From: Nereocystis luetkeana
Taxonomy: Eukaryota > Sar > Phaeophyceae > Laminariales > Laminariaceae
Direction: 5' to 3'
Length of the DNA: 64,000 bases
NCBI GenBank assembly: GCA_031213475.1
Contig: JARUPZ010000006.1
Location: 310,001-374,000 of the forward strand
Part shown: one piece after another, positions 52,501 through 63,227 of the stretch
How the letters are laid out: the number at the start of each line of letters is the position of its first letter
How positions within the stretch are numbered: position 1 is the first letter of the stretch
Notes under the pieces: generated by a model
The model's input: only the letters and a program-made list of their open reading frames with translations
The model's database searches: none
What the model was told of the DNA's origin: nothing
Translations under genes and position numbers: made by a program

Positions 52501-54976
52501 AAATAGCAGAGCTAATCGTGCTATCAGCAGCCAGCAGCAGCAGAGGCTTAGGGTAAAGAAACTTACGATACGACATACCTGGTATAGAATCTAACTCTCC
52601 ATATAATATATTATATACTTGGTATAATATATATATACCGTACACACGATAAACATCGAAATCTCGATGGATCAAAAGTTACCACAAAACATCGTCAGCC
52701 ATGCTAGACGATGACCCACCTCCTCTTCCGCCTTCCCTCTGAGCTCGTCTATCCAGTTGTAGCCGACGCCGTCGCTAAACTGCTCCTTCTGTCGGTAGAG
52801 GATGTGCTGAGGGAGGTAAGGGTCCTCGGGGGTGTCGAAGGCCTTGCGCATAATGTACTTCTCGATCTTGCCCTGACATGCCGTCACGAAACATCATATT
52901 AACCGTAGATACATCAAACAATCTCGTATTACAACATGTCACACGAGATACACGATAGCTGATATCGCATCCGACGAGATAAGACCTTAGTCTACATAAC
53001 CTGATTCGTAGTGAAGCATCACAACACAATATTAAAAAAAAAAACGTACGAGTATCAACATCAAGAAGTGATGCCACCTTGAGACGAGACGAGATCCCCC
53101 CCCCCCCCCCAAAAAAAAAAAAGACCCATCTCCCTTTCAAGCAGCCTGTTTCTCGATAAGCACGACCCCCGCCACACCAAAATTAGTAAAATAACGACAA
53201 AAGAGGTCATCGCCTATAATTACCACTCTAGCCGGTAAGACAATACTTACAGTAGCATATTCCCGATACCTCAAGCAGGGATGTAGGTTGGCTGATAACA
53301 AGCAATAAGCCGCCGATTATTATACTGTAGTTACTAGTACTACAGTAGGTAATCAGACCCCACAATGGACCCGGGAACACACACAGAGCAATAGTGGTGT
53401 GCCTATCACATAAAAGTGGTCTTATCTCGGACACGATCTCATATTTTGCTATTTACGGGGGACCATAGTAAATAGGACCAAACATTGTCAGTAAAAATAG
53501 CTAAATATGAAGGTTTTTGTGTGTACCATAGGTCCTGTTTACTATGGCCCCCCGTTAAACCGACGGAATGATCTTATCCTTATTTCAAGTCGCTTTTTTT
53601 TCGTGACAAGCCGATTGACCTGGTCTCATCTCTACAGTGGCTTCAAACCGGATGCTCTCTAAATCGGAACACCATTGTATTCCCCTATGTTATTATTTAC
53701 GGTATTTGGTTCTGCTTACGACCGGTACAGTATTACTTTAGTATGTTTACTACTAACATGTTCCCTCGTGATAGCTGCCTAGGCAATTTATGACTAGCGA
53801 GATGTAACTGTGATTTGCGGAGTTCTGCCTCTTTGCATCTCGCTGGCGCGTTGGTGGTTTGTGACTCGGATTGGGTTTTTTGTTGCTACAGTAGCAGCAG
53901 TGGTCCCTCTATAGCCTCTAGCCTCTAGCCTCATATGCGCCAGCCAAGAATACCGTCACTATAGCGGCAGCCTGCACTATTAATAGCACACTGTCTCACT
54001 GGTTCAATCCTCATCTGTGCCAAGCGGTTTCACACGCACCATAGCCGGCAGCCGGCACCATAAAGGACAACCGGCGAAGTAGAGGGAGCACTACTCTGTA
54101 CTTTCAATACTGCACTATTTAATGACCTCTCCACGCCCCCAGCTACAGTAACAATATGCCGCTTGGACTTGTGAAAGCTAAAAAGTGGGGACTATATTAT
54201 TTATAACCCAGGCCAGGTGAGGAGCACTTTTGTTGTATGACTAGAACCGATTCAGACTAGAAAAGACTACTCACGGGCGTGATCAGCTTGTCCTCCGGGG
54301 TGGTGGTCATAACCTCCTCGATAAAGTCAACGTCCAGGAACGGCACCCTCGCTTCTACCCCCCATGCGCAGGAGCTCTTGTTCGCTCTCGCGCAGTCGAA
54401 CTGGTGGAGCGCCAGCACCTGATCAAAAATGTCCGTCATGGCCACAGCGACACACCACCAGCATCATAATCATCACCACGTCATGTTGGAAAACGAATCG
54501 GAATCGAAATCGAAATCAAGGTGTTAGGTCCAAGCCAAGGTGGGAAGTCGGCATTGAAGCCGAAATCGAAGTTCCAGTCGAAATCGCGTCGAAATTGAAC
54601 GTCGAAATCGAAATCCGCAATTGAAACTTACTATCCAATATCGCAGCTAAGGTTCGCAATCGAGAGTCGCGGTCTAGAGTCGCAATTGAGAGACGAAAGC
54701 GCCATCACAAGCAATTCAGATATACCACACCAAATCGGGATAACAATCGAAATCATGGTGTTAAGTCCAAGGCAAGATGCGAAGTCGAAACTAACGCCCA
54801 AATCGAGATTGAAGGTGAGGTCGACATCGGAAATCGAAATCTAAAGTCGAAATCTAAAGTGTACACTGTTGATTGGCTGACCTTGTCCCTGGTCTCTTCG
54901 AAGAACTCCTGCGCGCTAGGCGCCTTGTGGAAGTACAGGTAGCCGCCAAGAATCTGATCGACAGACAGACAGACAG

Positions 54977-55012
<36 letters not shown>

Positions 55013-56277
55013 GGACAGACAGACATCACAACCAGACAGACAGACAAGGCAGACAAAACACACAGGCAACAAGATACCATATTCAGACAGCCTTCCACAG
55101 AATGAAAGGACGGTGATTTCCGAATGGCCCACCTCGTGTCTTGACGGTCATGCCAGAGTGTCGCAATTTGATTGGGCCACCTCGTGTGTTTGAACTGCCA
55201 TCCCACAGTGCCGCATTTTGACTGCTTCGTCTCGGGTGGGGAGGTGATAAAACAGATTACACACGTATGTATAGCGTATGCCGATGCTGCATTGTGATTG
55301 GTTGGCTCACCTCGTCGGCGCCTTCTCCAGAGAGAACCATTTTGACACCCATGGCCTTAATCTTCCGCGACATGAGGAACATCGGCGTGCTGGCTCGGAT
55401 GGTGGTAGTGTCGTACGTCTCGACCATGCGAACCACCTGCACACAGGCAACAACCGAGTCAAGCGAACGATTTGATTGGTCTACGATAGAAATAAATAAA
55501 GTTTGACCAATGAATGATACTGATCATATTTCGTTTTGACGAACGTCTCCCATGAGCCGTGTTGAGTACTTCGTACGGCTTGGTCTAGATTCCATAAAAT
55601 GGTTGATTTTGGCTCTAATGATCTAAACTGAACCCGAAACCTAACCCCGACTGACTGGTCCAAATGAGGAAATGAGGAGCCCCACATCAGACAGGTTATC
55701 GATTAGCCCAGATGTGATCTAGATCCTTCGTGGCACAAATATATATATATTTATGTAACATCTGGACTACTATCAATAGTAGGTATAATCTACAAATAGC
55801 TCTTGTTGCCCGATGGGATCCGTATACTCTGCATGGTCTACGGTACTATGGTCTACGGCAGTATGGTCTACGGTAGTATATGCTTCCTGGATAACATCTG
55901 TACAGATCCTGTACTCCGACCGACTGAGAAAACTTCTGCAAATGGTATCATATACAAGATAGTGCTGTGATGAGGAGCCTCACACCAGACAGATTCCCGA
56001 TTGTCACACAAACCATCTACCGTGGATACTTCAGCGCAAAGATAGATTCCTGATCTGGGGCAGGTGTGATTGATCTGCAGGGGAGCTCATATTGCCGAGT
56101 GGGATCCGTATACCTCGTACTCTGCAAGGTCTAGGGTATATTTCCTGGACAGGATCTGTGCCATACAAAATCCTGCGCAACATATGGCAACGGCAGACCA
56201 CCCAGTGATACAATCTACAGTAGATGACCCAGATAATGATCTACAGGAGACAGACAGATAGACAGATACATAGATAA

Positions 56278-56310
<33 letters not shown>

Positions 56311-59300
56311 GAGATAGATTTTTTTTTCAATCCTCCGGCGGATTGGTAAACATAAAGGTAAAGCTCACCACACTTCCACGTTCCAATTTCGTGTCGTGTG
56401 TCAACTTAACCTATAGCTCCCGTTGCAACATCAGCACAGGCTGCTGTTGCTACTGGCGCTTGGGCACGTTGACCCGACCTGACCCCCGAGACGAAGATAG
56501 ATAGATAGATAGCTCGTCATATTTCCAACGCGTGAACCGGTATCAAGTACCTGGTATACTGCTGGGCCCCGTCTGACATATCAGCTACACCACTTGCTCG
56601 CATGCCGGCATGCTGTCCATCAACAGTAGTAGCCTCCAACTGTTATAGTGTGGTCTATCCGTGAAATCACTCGTGATTTGAGAAGCTCCGTCAGCCTTAG
56701 ACATTGCCATAGTGTAATACTACACCAGGTATATGGCATATATGTATGGAGAGAAACGTGCTATCCTTATAACCAAGTAAGCCTCCGAAGGAAAATTCTT
56801 ACCTCCCGAATGGCGTCTAGCCCCTCCTGCACCGTGTACTCGTAACCGTGGTGAACAGTTCCCAAGAAGTCTGATACCTCCCTTGCGGCCTGCCGTATTC
56901 CGTCATCAACATCACCAACATCATCAACATCATCAACGTCAGCGAAAAAAACAATACCGGTAGTGATCAATACTGCGTGGGCAAGATCAGCAGCATCAAC
57001 ATACCTGGTACAGGACATCAACAGCGTCGGCGAACAAAAAGAGCCAACAACAACAGCGAAAAACACGTCAGGAAAAACAAAGTAGAGCCCACAAGAACAG
57101 CACTGACAGCATTGACAGCACGAGGGCAGTATCAATAACGTCAGGAGTAGAAGCGCCAGCAAGAACAGGGCCAGCACCAAAAGGGACCACCACGAACATC
57201 AACAGCACCCATGGTAACAACAGCACCACCAGCACCCACAACAACACCACCAACAACAAACACCACCACAAAAGCAACCACCACAAAAGCACCAGCAAAA
57301 CCACCGACCCAAACAAGAGACACCAACACCAGACACCAACCAACAGACACCAACACCAGACACCACTATCAGTATCACCACGAACAACAGCAGCAGCAGC
57401 ACATGGGTGCCTGCTATCATTCAAGACAGTACAGATGAGTGTGGGAAACGTGGGCGTTGAGGGTCGGGCTTCGCAGAAATGGTGGCCGAATTTACGATTC
57501 GGGCTGATTTACGTGTGAAAGCACGAGTTTTCCCGAAAAAAACAAATACCGCCCACCCGAATACAGCACGCCGGCCTTTTTTTTATGTACTGTAGTTCAG
57601 ATATTAACTACAACCACACGTTGAAATCTTGAAAGAACCAAGAAAAAAAAGTAACGGTCGTCCACGTCGAAACCATTACCCTCGCACGGGGTACGGATGA
57701 GCCCTCTAGCCACATCCTACTTCCTGCATATAGGGTAAATAAGCAAAAACAAACCGGCCGCTTTTCGTACTCTAAATATAAATAACCTCTTAATAGAACA
57801 AAAACATACCAGGTACGTACCAGCGAAAAAAAGATGGGAAAAAAAGAGTACTACGTAGGAACGTACCAGATACAAGGTACTTGTATGCACTCAACTGTAA
57901 AAGCAAAAATAAAAAGCAAAGGGAAGGGAAGGACAGATAACCGAATTGAACAGGTTATGAGGGACGTAATGAGTCAGTCACCTTGAGGTCGGGCGAGCCC
58001 TCGAGCCCGACGCTAAAGGAGTGTATCCTCGGGAACGCATCGCACAGCTTAGAGTCCGGGTGTTCCCGCACGTGCCTGCACGCCACGCTCGCCACCAGGC
58101 TAGAGTCCAGCCCACCTGCACACCAAAACGGTTTATTTCCACATATTTTCATTCGTTATTGATTATTTTTTCTTATTATCGTTTGTTTTCGTTCAGGTTT
58201 GGTTTGGTTTCATTCAATATTGGATTGGGTTGGGTGGGTTTGATTTGGTTTGATTTGGTCTGGTTTTGGTTTTGGTTTGGTTTGGTTTGGTTATGGTTTG
58301 GTGTTGGGTTTGGCTCCAATTTTTGTTTTGCTCGGGGTTGGGTTTATTTTGTTTGATTTTGATTGCTTTGGCTCTGGTTTGATTTTGGTTTTGGTTAGGT
58401 TTTGGTTTGATTTTTTTTCATTTCTGTGGTTGGTTTGGGCTTTTGGTTTTTGGTTTGGATTGGTTTAATTTGTTTAGGGGTTGTTTCGGGTTTGGCATCA
58501 AAGCTTACCCGAGAGAAGCACGCCCCAAGGCACGTCCGTCATCATCCTCCGGACCACCGACCGCGTGAACGACTCGCGCAGCCGGGTTAGGTCTACCCGC
58601 TTCGTGGGGTGCTGCATGCAGGCAGGGTTTCGGCGAAAAAAAAAACAAAAAAAACAGGTGAACAGACGAACCAGACAAGAGCAACACTCAATCGTCTTGC
58701 ACTAAAGGGATAAATACTTATACATAATGTCGTCACGGTCACCGAAGGAACATTAGTGGCTCCCTCACAAAATACTCTTACGGGGGGGCATATTAAATAG
58801 AACCTACGGTACATACAAAAACCTATATATTTCGCTATTTTTACTAACAATATTTGGTCCTATTTACTATGGCCCTCCGTAACATCAATATTATTTTTCT
58901 TGAAAAGAAAAAAAGGAAGAGTAGCAGGCAAGCAAGAAGGGGAGGGAGTGCCGACCTCAGGAGGCGAGCGGGCGGGAAGGGTAGGGAGGAAAGTGCGCCT
59001 ATCAAATAATACGAAAACCACCATGAGAAGATCTCAGCGGAAAAAACTGCGGCGAAAAAACGACGCGTACGGCGCTGCTAGCAAAGGCTACTGCTGCACG
59101 CGCAAACCATAAGTTCAAAGCAAACCATGTCATGTACAGCCTACAGCAGTGCCACAAAAACGACCAGAGGCGCAGCTGGCACGGGGGATAAAGGCAGGTC
59201 TACAGTACTATGTGTGATACGATAGCGCTACGTTGCACCGCTATCGTACGCTGTATGACTCTATGTATGACTGTATGTAAGACTGTACCCAAGACTGCGC

Positions 59301-62300
59301 AAGACAGGCCGTACACACGTACCTATATACGAAAACAAAACAAATACACAAACAAGATGCTTCCGGCGTGGTTAAGCTACCAGCACATCGACCCTTTTCC
59401 TGTTGCACTTCACGTAAGCATGGGTGTCACTCTATTTCCAAGCACTAAGCCCTCCAAACGGGAGTTCAGTCCTAGAAAGGGTTCATCACTAAAAAAACTA
59501 TTACGGGGGGCCATAGTTGATAGGACAAAATATTGTTATTAATAGTAAAAATGGTTAAATATATACCAGGGGTAGATTATTATATGTATACCATTTTTTT
59601 ATTTATTTATTTTCTCATCCCATTCATTATCTTCGCACATCTTCTTCTCTCTCCTTCCAACTCGTAACTCAGATCCGGGGTCACATAGCAGGCTCTTCTC
59701 CCCCCTTCCCGCTACGGTACGTGCCTTCATTTTTATCACGGGAAGATTTCAGCCTTTTCTTCCCTCGTAGGTCCTATTAACTATGGTCCCCCGTAATATT
59801 ACGGGGGACCATAGTAAATAGGACCAAATAATGTTGGTGAAAATAGCGAATTATATAGTTTTTTGTATGTACCGTAGGTTCTATAAAATACGGTCCCCCG
59901 TAATAGCTTCTCTGCTTCGAACACCCCTGGCCTGAACAAACGACAGCGCGTGCACACACAACACACATTTGGGACCGAGCAGATCTCGAATTGATGATCT
60001 AGATCCATCCGGGCAAACATATTCGTCATTTGTACCATCTGCAAGATATATCTATCTGTACGGTAGATCATGTTTCTCCGGTGGAATCTGCAGTACTGTA
60101 TGGCAAGGGTCTTACACGAACTTATGCCGGGGGTGGTATCTACCTGATCTATCTGATCTATGTGCATGCTACATATGGCTCTTGCAAAGCATCTCACAAC
60201 GCGAAATATACATATACAAACAATTTACACCTGACATTCAACACCCCGGACATATCATACAGATCATCTATTCCCACGGTTCATATCTAGATATTTCAGG
60301 GCAGATAGCTCTATTCCTGATCTGAATGATCTGTACGATCTAGCTCACGTCGCCGGGTGGGAGCCGTAAACTCTGCATATATAGCTCGAAAATAGCAAAA
60401 AAATCATGGGTGAGATCTATACTGCTGTACATAAACAGCTCCTGCACAGCACTTATCGCAACGGCAGGATATAGAGGATACATATATTTTATCTACTACA
60501 GCAGATCACGATCTGTTCCAAGGAGTGCATCATTCCGATCGCGAACTGTCCGATGGGTACACAGTAGCCGAAAGAACACACGGGAGGACAGAAAACACAG
60601 AAACGACCTGGAGACGGCTGGGCATATCCACTGACCTCCTTGATTGTGCGCCAGACGGGGTTGTACCACAAGCTGAACTCTCCCGTCTTGGAAGAATAAG
60701 AGTGCCCAGGGGGGAACGCCTTCAGCGTGCGGCACTCCGACGACAATCCCTGCTCCCACGAACAAAAAAGCAAGATGGGCCCGACGGACGGATTGGTCGA
60801 CCAAACCGACCGCAAGTAACGAGTAAGAAGCATGACCGACGGAATAACCACATCGACCGCAGTAAACAAGCGGGGGCCCCAGACGCAAGAGGCACAACTT
60901 CCAACTCGATTCAGCGTTTACTTCAACTTCGAGTTGAACTTGGACGTGAATCTTCTCACCTCCTGCGACTGAAAAAAATACTTCAGACTTCAACCATTGC
61001 CTTACCTTTTTTTACAGGGAGGGGTACGATATAAGGGACCTCAACGTCAGAGAAAAGTAGAGCGCCGGAATTGATAAAGGCTGGCGCATGCCGGCACTAC
61101 CAGTATACGACAGAGGGACCAAAACTGTAAATACCGGTTTCAGAGACCAATAACCCTTTCAGGACTCCCATTTCGGGGGCAAACTACTTATAATTGGAAT
61201 GCGTTGTCTCCAAACCGGATTCCAGTACCATTACTAACAGTACTAAAAGGGTCAACATGCCCCTCCCCCTGCAACCGCAACCTTACTACCATAGCCTCAA
61301 CCTTACATTGAATTCAACTACAACTCAGCCTTCACCTCTATTGAAGATTAAACCTTGACAACATCAACTTCAACTTCAACTTCAACTTCAACTTGAAGTT
61401 CAACACAGACCTCAACTTTGAAGCATCCTCACCTTCATCTCCGAGGAGATCCACACGCTGCCATCGTCGCCCCAGCCGATGTAGAGCGGGATGATCCCCA
61501 CATGGTCTCGCGCCACGAAGAAAGAGTCGTCGCGCTTGTCGTAGATGAAAAACGCAAACATTCCTCTCAGCTCGTTGAGGCAGTCCTGGCCCTTCTTCAG
61601 GTAGAGCGGGATGATTGCCTCGCAGTCCGACCCAGTCAACGGCTGGACGTATAGCGGGAAGGAGAATGGGGAGTTGCACGAGTATGGTTGGCGGGAGGGC
61701 AAGAGGGCGAGTAGGGGGGGGGTCGTTTAATGCTGAAGTTTTTACGAGTGCGTTTTTTTCCCGTACTAAATTCAAGTACGTGGGCGCGGTTTTACATTAT
61801 TCATAAAAAGGGACCGCAGGATTTCTTGTATAGGGGTGCTTTGGAGAAGGGAGAGGAGAGGCGGAACGTTCAATAATGGGGGTGAAACTTTCACGCTTCG
61901 AACAGATCATACAGATCGTCTACAGATAATCTATCCCCGCAGTTCATGAATTAGATCCTTCAGGGCGGACATATTCCTGATACGTACGTGTGATCTGTGT
62001 GATCTAGCTCATATTGCGGCATGGGACCGCATAGTCTGCATGATTTGGCACATGTTTCCTGGGTTGGACCCGAGCCGTGCAAATCCTCCTGTACAGCATA
62101 TCATAACAGCAGGTTATGAGCTAGATTATCTACAGTAGATCATTGTTTGTCTCAAATGTGCGGAGGCCTTTATAAATTTAATTCATCGTCGTGTTATCGG
62201 AAGAGAGAGAGAGAAGGACAGTTTAGGGGGTTCTTCAAACGCTTAGATACAGACAGCATCAACCGCACGGTAGTCTATGCTTGGCACATACTGGTTAGTA

Positions 62301-62783
62301 CATATCGAGCTGTATTACAAATAAGAATACACGGTGCATGAAACGCTCGTACTGCGGAAGATCATAATACTTCGTAGATACTGCATGCCGACACTATTAG
62401 TACTACGAGACTGACGTGCTGCAACCTGACACTGGTAAAGCATCTACACAGACGTGCTGCACGTTCAAACTGGCAATGCTACACCTCCGACGATAAGACC
62501 GCGCTCCGTATTTTTTACAGCTAAACTACAGGTATGCTATCCTATCCTACACTAATACTACACTATTAATACAGTAGTACTAGTAACAATTTTCTTTTCC
62601 AAGCACATGGGCTCGAAAGGCTAGACTAATAGTTCATCGTAGACTAGACTGTCAATGAGCAGGCAGAAAGGACTGAAGGGCAGTACGTGAGGGGTGATCT
62701 AACTATGTCACCTTGTAGTCGGTCTCGCCGCTCTTAAAGACTTCGGCATAGTTGTAGATCTCTCCGTTAGCAGATAGGATCAC
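49599..62783 (-). CDS. ASNS: Asparagine synthetase (glutamine-hydrolysing), 5' partial, 13 exons
   Basis: Makes asparagine from aspartate, glutamine and ATP in the cytosol. Minus-strand exons: 62712-62783, 61433-61642, 60636-60749, 58509-58611, 57982-58115, 56803-56889, 55311-55436, 54882-54953, 54275-54418, 52720-52872, 51940-52005, 51048-51173, 49599-49703; 1,512 nt, 503 aa, frame intact. The glutaminase half shows ANGEIYN and GSDCE, then [20 protein letters not shown]. The synthetase half shows the ATP-pyrophosphatase loop LLSGGLDSS, split by an intron, then [52 protein letters not shown] and [14 protein letters not shown]. The C-terminus is [20 protein letters not shown] then [10 protein letters not shown]-like residues and TGA. 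The N-terminal exon(s), with the Cys nucleophile (MCGI) and the RGPD motif, are not found up to 64000. The last intron (49704-51047) appears to use a GC donor. The layout resembles the plant/bacterial AsnB class more than the animal one. Confidence 0.97.
49704..51047 (-). other. GC-AG last intron of asparagine synthetase
   Basis: The upstream exon must end WDESFK (AAG) to join NRADCSGRA in phase 0, as in homologues (W-D-x-S-(n)-D-x-SGRA). The intron then begins GCAAGG, a standard GC-donor consensus; no in-frame GT is available nearby. Confidence 0.85.
50150..50375. repeat. Degenerate tandem repeat GAAGGCATGCCTCCA
   Basis: Five imperfect ~35-bp units with (C)GTTTTCCACTTGAAGGC(A/G)TGCCT, inside the last intron of asparagine synthetase. 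The 244-codon open frame on the plus strand here is produced by this repeat. Confidence 0.8.
51185..51620. repeat. Degenerate CAATCAGCGAACAGGA repeat
   Basis: About 20 imperfect units of 18-25 bp (AATCAGC(G/C)(A/G)ACAGGAA and variants) in the intron between exons 51940-52005 and 51048-51173. Confidence 0.85.
53451..53558. mobile_element. Mariner-like MITE copy 11
   Basis: TTTACGGGGGACCATAGTAA ... TTTACTATGGCCCCCCGTTAA in an asparagine synthetase intron; near-intact. Confidence 0.9.
54490..54860. repeat. (AATCGA)n degenerate repeat
   Basis: Imperfect GAAATCGAAATC / AAGTCGAAATC array, with GTGTTA(G/A)GTCCAAG(C/G)CAAG repeated at about 54520 and 54752. Confidence 0.85.
54955..55022. repeat. 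(ACAG)n microsatellite
   Basis: About 16 GACA units beginning 4 bp outside the asparagine synthetase exon 54882-54953, next to its acceptor. Confidence 0.95.
55700..56260. repeat. GATC-rich dispersed repeat, copies 6a/6b
   Basis: Two successive copies: GATTAGCCCAGATGTGATCTA ... GCCCGATGGGATCCGTATAC, then GATTCCTGATCTGGGGCAGG ... GCCGAGTGGGATCCGTATAC, each followed by TGCA(T/A)GGTCTA and a TTCCTGGA(T/C)A(A/G) segment. Confidence 0.7.
56253..56322. repeat. (GATA)n microsatellite
   Basis: About 16 AGAT units with minor interruptions; a shorter (GATA) run at 56494-56512. Confidence 0.95.
57010..57420. repeat. CA-rich (CACCAACA)n low-complexity block
   Basis: Degenerate CACCAACACCAGACACC units in an asparagine synthetase intron; no coding signal despite long open frames. 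Confidence 0.8.
58190..58500. repeat. (GGTTTGGTTTT)n low-complexity block
   Basis: G/T-only stretch of TTTGGTTTGG units; on the minus (gene) strand this is a pure A/C tract inside the intron before exon 57982-58115. Confidence 0.92.
58776..58884. mobile_element. Mariner-like MITE copy 12
   Basis: TTACGGGGGGGCATATTAAA ... TTTACTATGGCCCTCCGTAA, near-intact, in an asparagine synthetase intron. Confidence 0.9.
59499..59798. mobile_element. Mariner-like MITE copy 13 with three internal insertions
   Basis: Ends TTACGGGGGGCCATAGTTGA and TTAACTATGGTCCCCCGTAA. Against other copies it carries an extra TTAATA in ATTGTTA-GTAAAAA (about 59538), CCAGGGGTA near 59566, and a ~180-bp T/C-rich block (about 59588-59768) that resembles 2290-2460 (shared CGTAACTCA-(A/G)AT-(T/C)-(T/C)GGGGTCACA). 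Confidence 0.88.
59797..59905. mobile_element. Mariner-like MITE copy 14, abutting copy 13
   Basis: TTACGGGGGACCATAGTAAA ... ATACGGTCCCCCGTAA-TA. It shares the single TA at 59797-59798 with copy 13, so one copy inserted exactly at the border TA of the other. Confidence 0.92.
59985..60510. repeat. GATC-rich dispersed repeat, copies 7a/7b
   Basis: Landmarks ATCATACAGATCATCTATTC, GGTTCATATCTAGATATTTC, CTGATCTGAATGATCTGTAC and GTCGCCGGGTGGGAGCCGTA (right copy), with a more degenerate inverted copy to the left (59985-60160). Confidence 0.7.
61150..61255. mobile_element. Piggybac-like fold-back MITE, degenerate
   Basis: TAACCCTTTCAGGACTCCCA ... TACTAAAAGGGTCAA, with inner arms TTCGGGGGCAAACTACTT / GTTGTCTCCAAACCGGA; both TTAA ends are eroded. 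Confidence 0.6.
61900..62150. repeat. GATC-rich dispersed repeat, copy 8
   Basis: AACAGATCATACAGATCGTC, AGTTCATGAATTAGATCCTT, GATCTAGCTCATATTGCGGC and ACAGTAGATCATTG in the family order. Confidence 0.72.
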
Positions 62784-62919
62784 CTGTAAGGCGTTACGGC
62801 ACAGCAGCACATACAACCGGGGATAGGAGGGGGAGGGGGGCAGCAGCGTACGTCAGCTCCATTCTGAGAAGGGAACATAAACGGCACACGGCGGTTTTTA
62901 CTACCGGCCTGTGCAGAAC

Positions 62920-62990
62920 CATCTATTTGAGTCTAAACCCAAGTGATTTGCCCCCAAAACGGGATAGCAGTTCTAAAAGGGTCCAACAGG
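62920..62990. mobile_element. Piggybac-like fold-back MITE, half copy
   Basis: Only one arm remains: TTTGCCCCCAAAACGGGATA followed by GCAGTTCTAAAAGGGT. Confidence 0.6.
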
Positions 62991-63130
62991 GAGGGACCTT
63001 GATACAGCCTGGCTCAACTTTTGAACGGAATATGACGAGATTGGCTCATATATTAACAAGTGAAACTAGTGCATGGCACGCCATGTTCGTCTCGCATAGG
63101 AAGTTGAACCTTGCCCCGACTAAAACTTTC

Positions 63131-63227
63131 TTAACCCCTTTAGAACCGCAGTCCCGATTTGTGGACAAACCAGTCAAATTTCAAGTAGTTTTGTCCCCAA
63201 ACGGGACTGCGGTTCTAAAGGGGTTAA
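63131..63227. mobile_element. Piggybac-like fold-back MITE, copy 4
   Basis: TTAACCCCTTTAGAACCGCA ... TGCGGTTCTAAAGGGGTTAA, a near-perfect palindrome of 97 bp with TTAA at both borders; the best-preserved copy. Confidence 0.88.
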
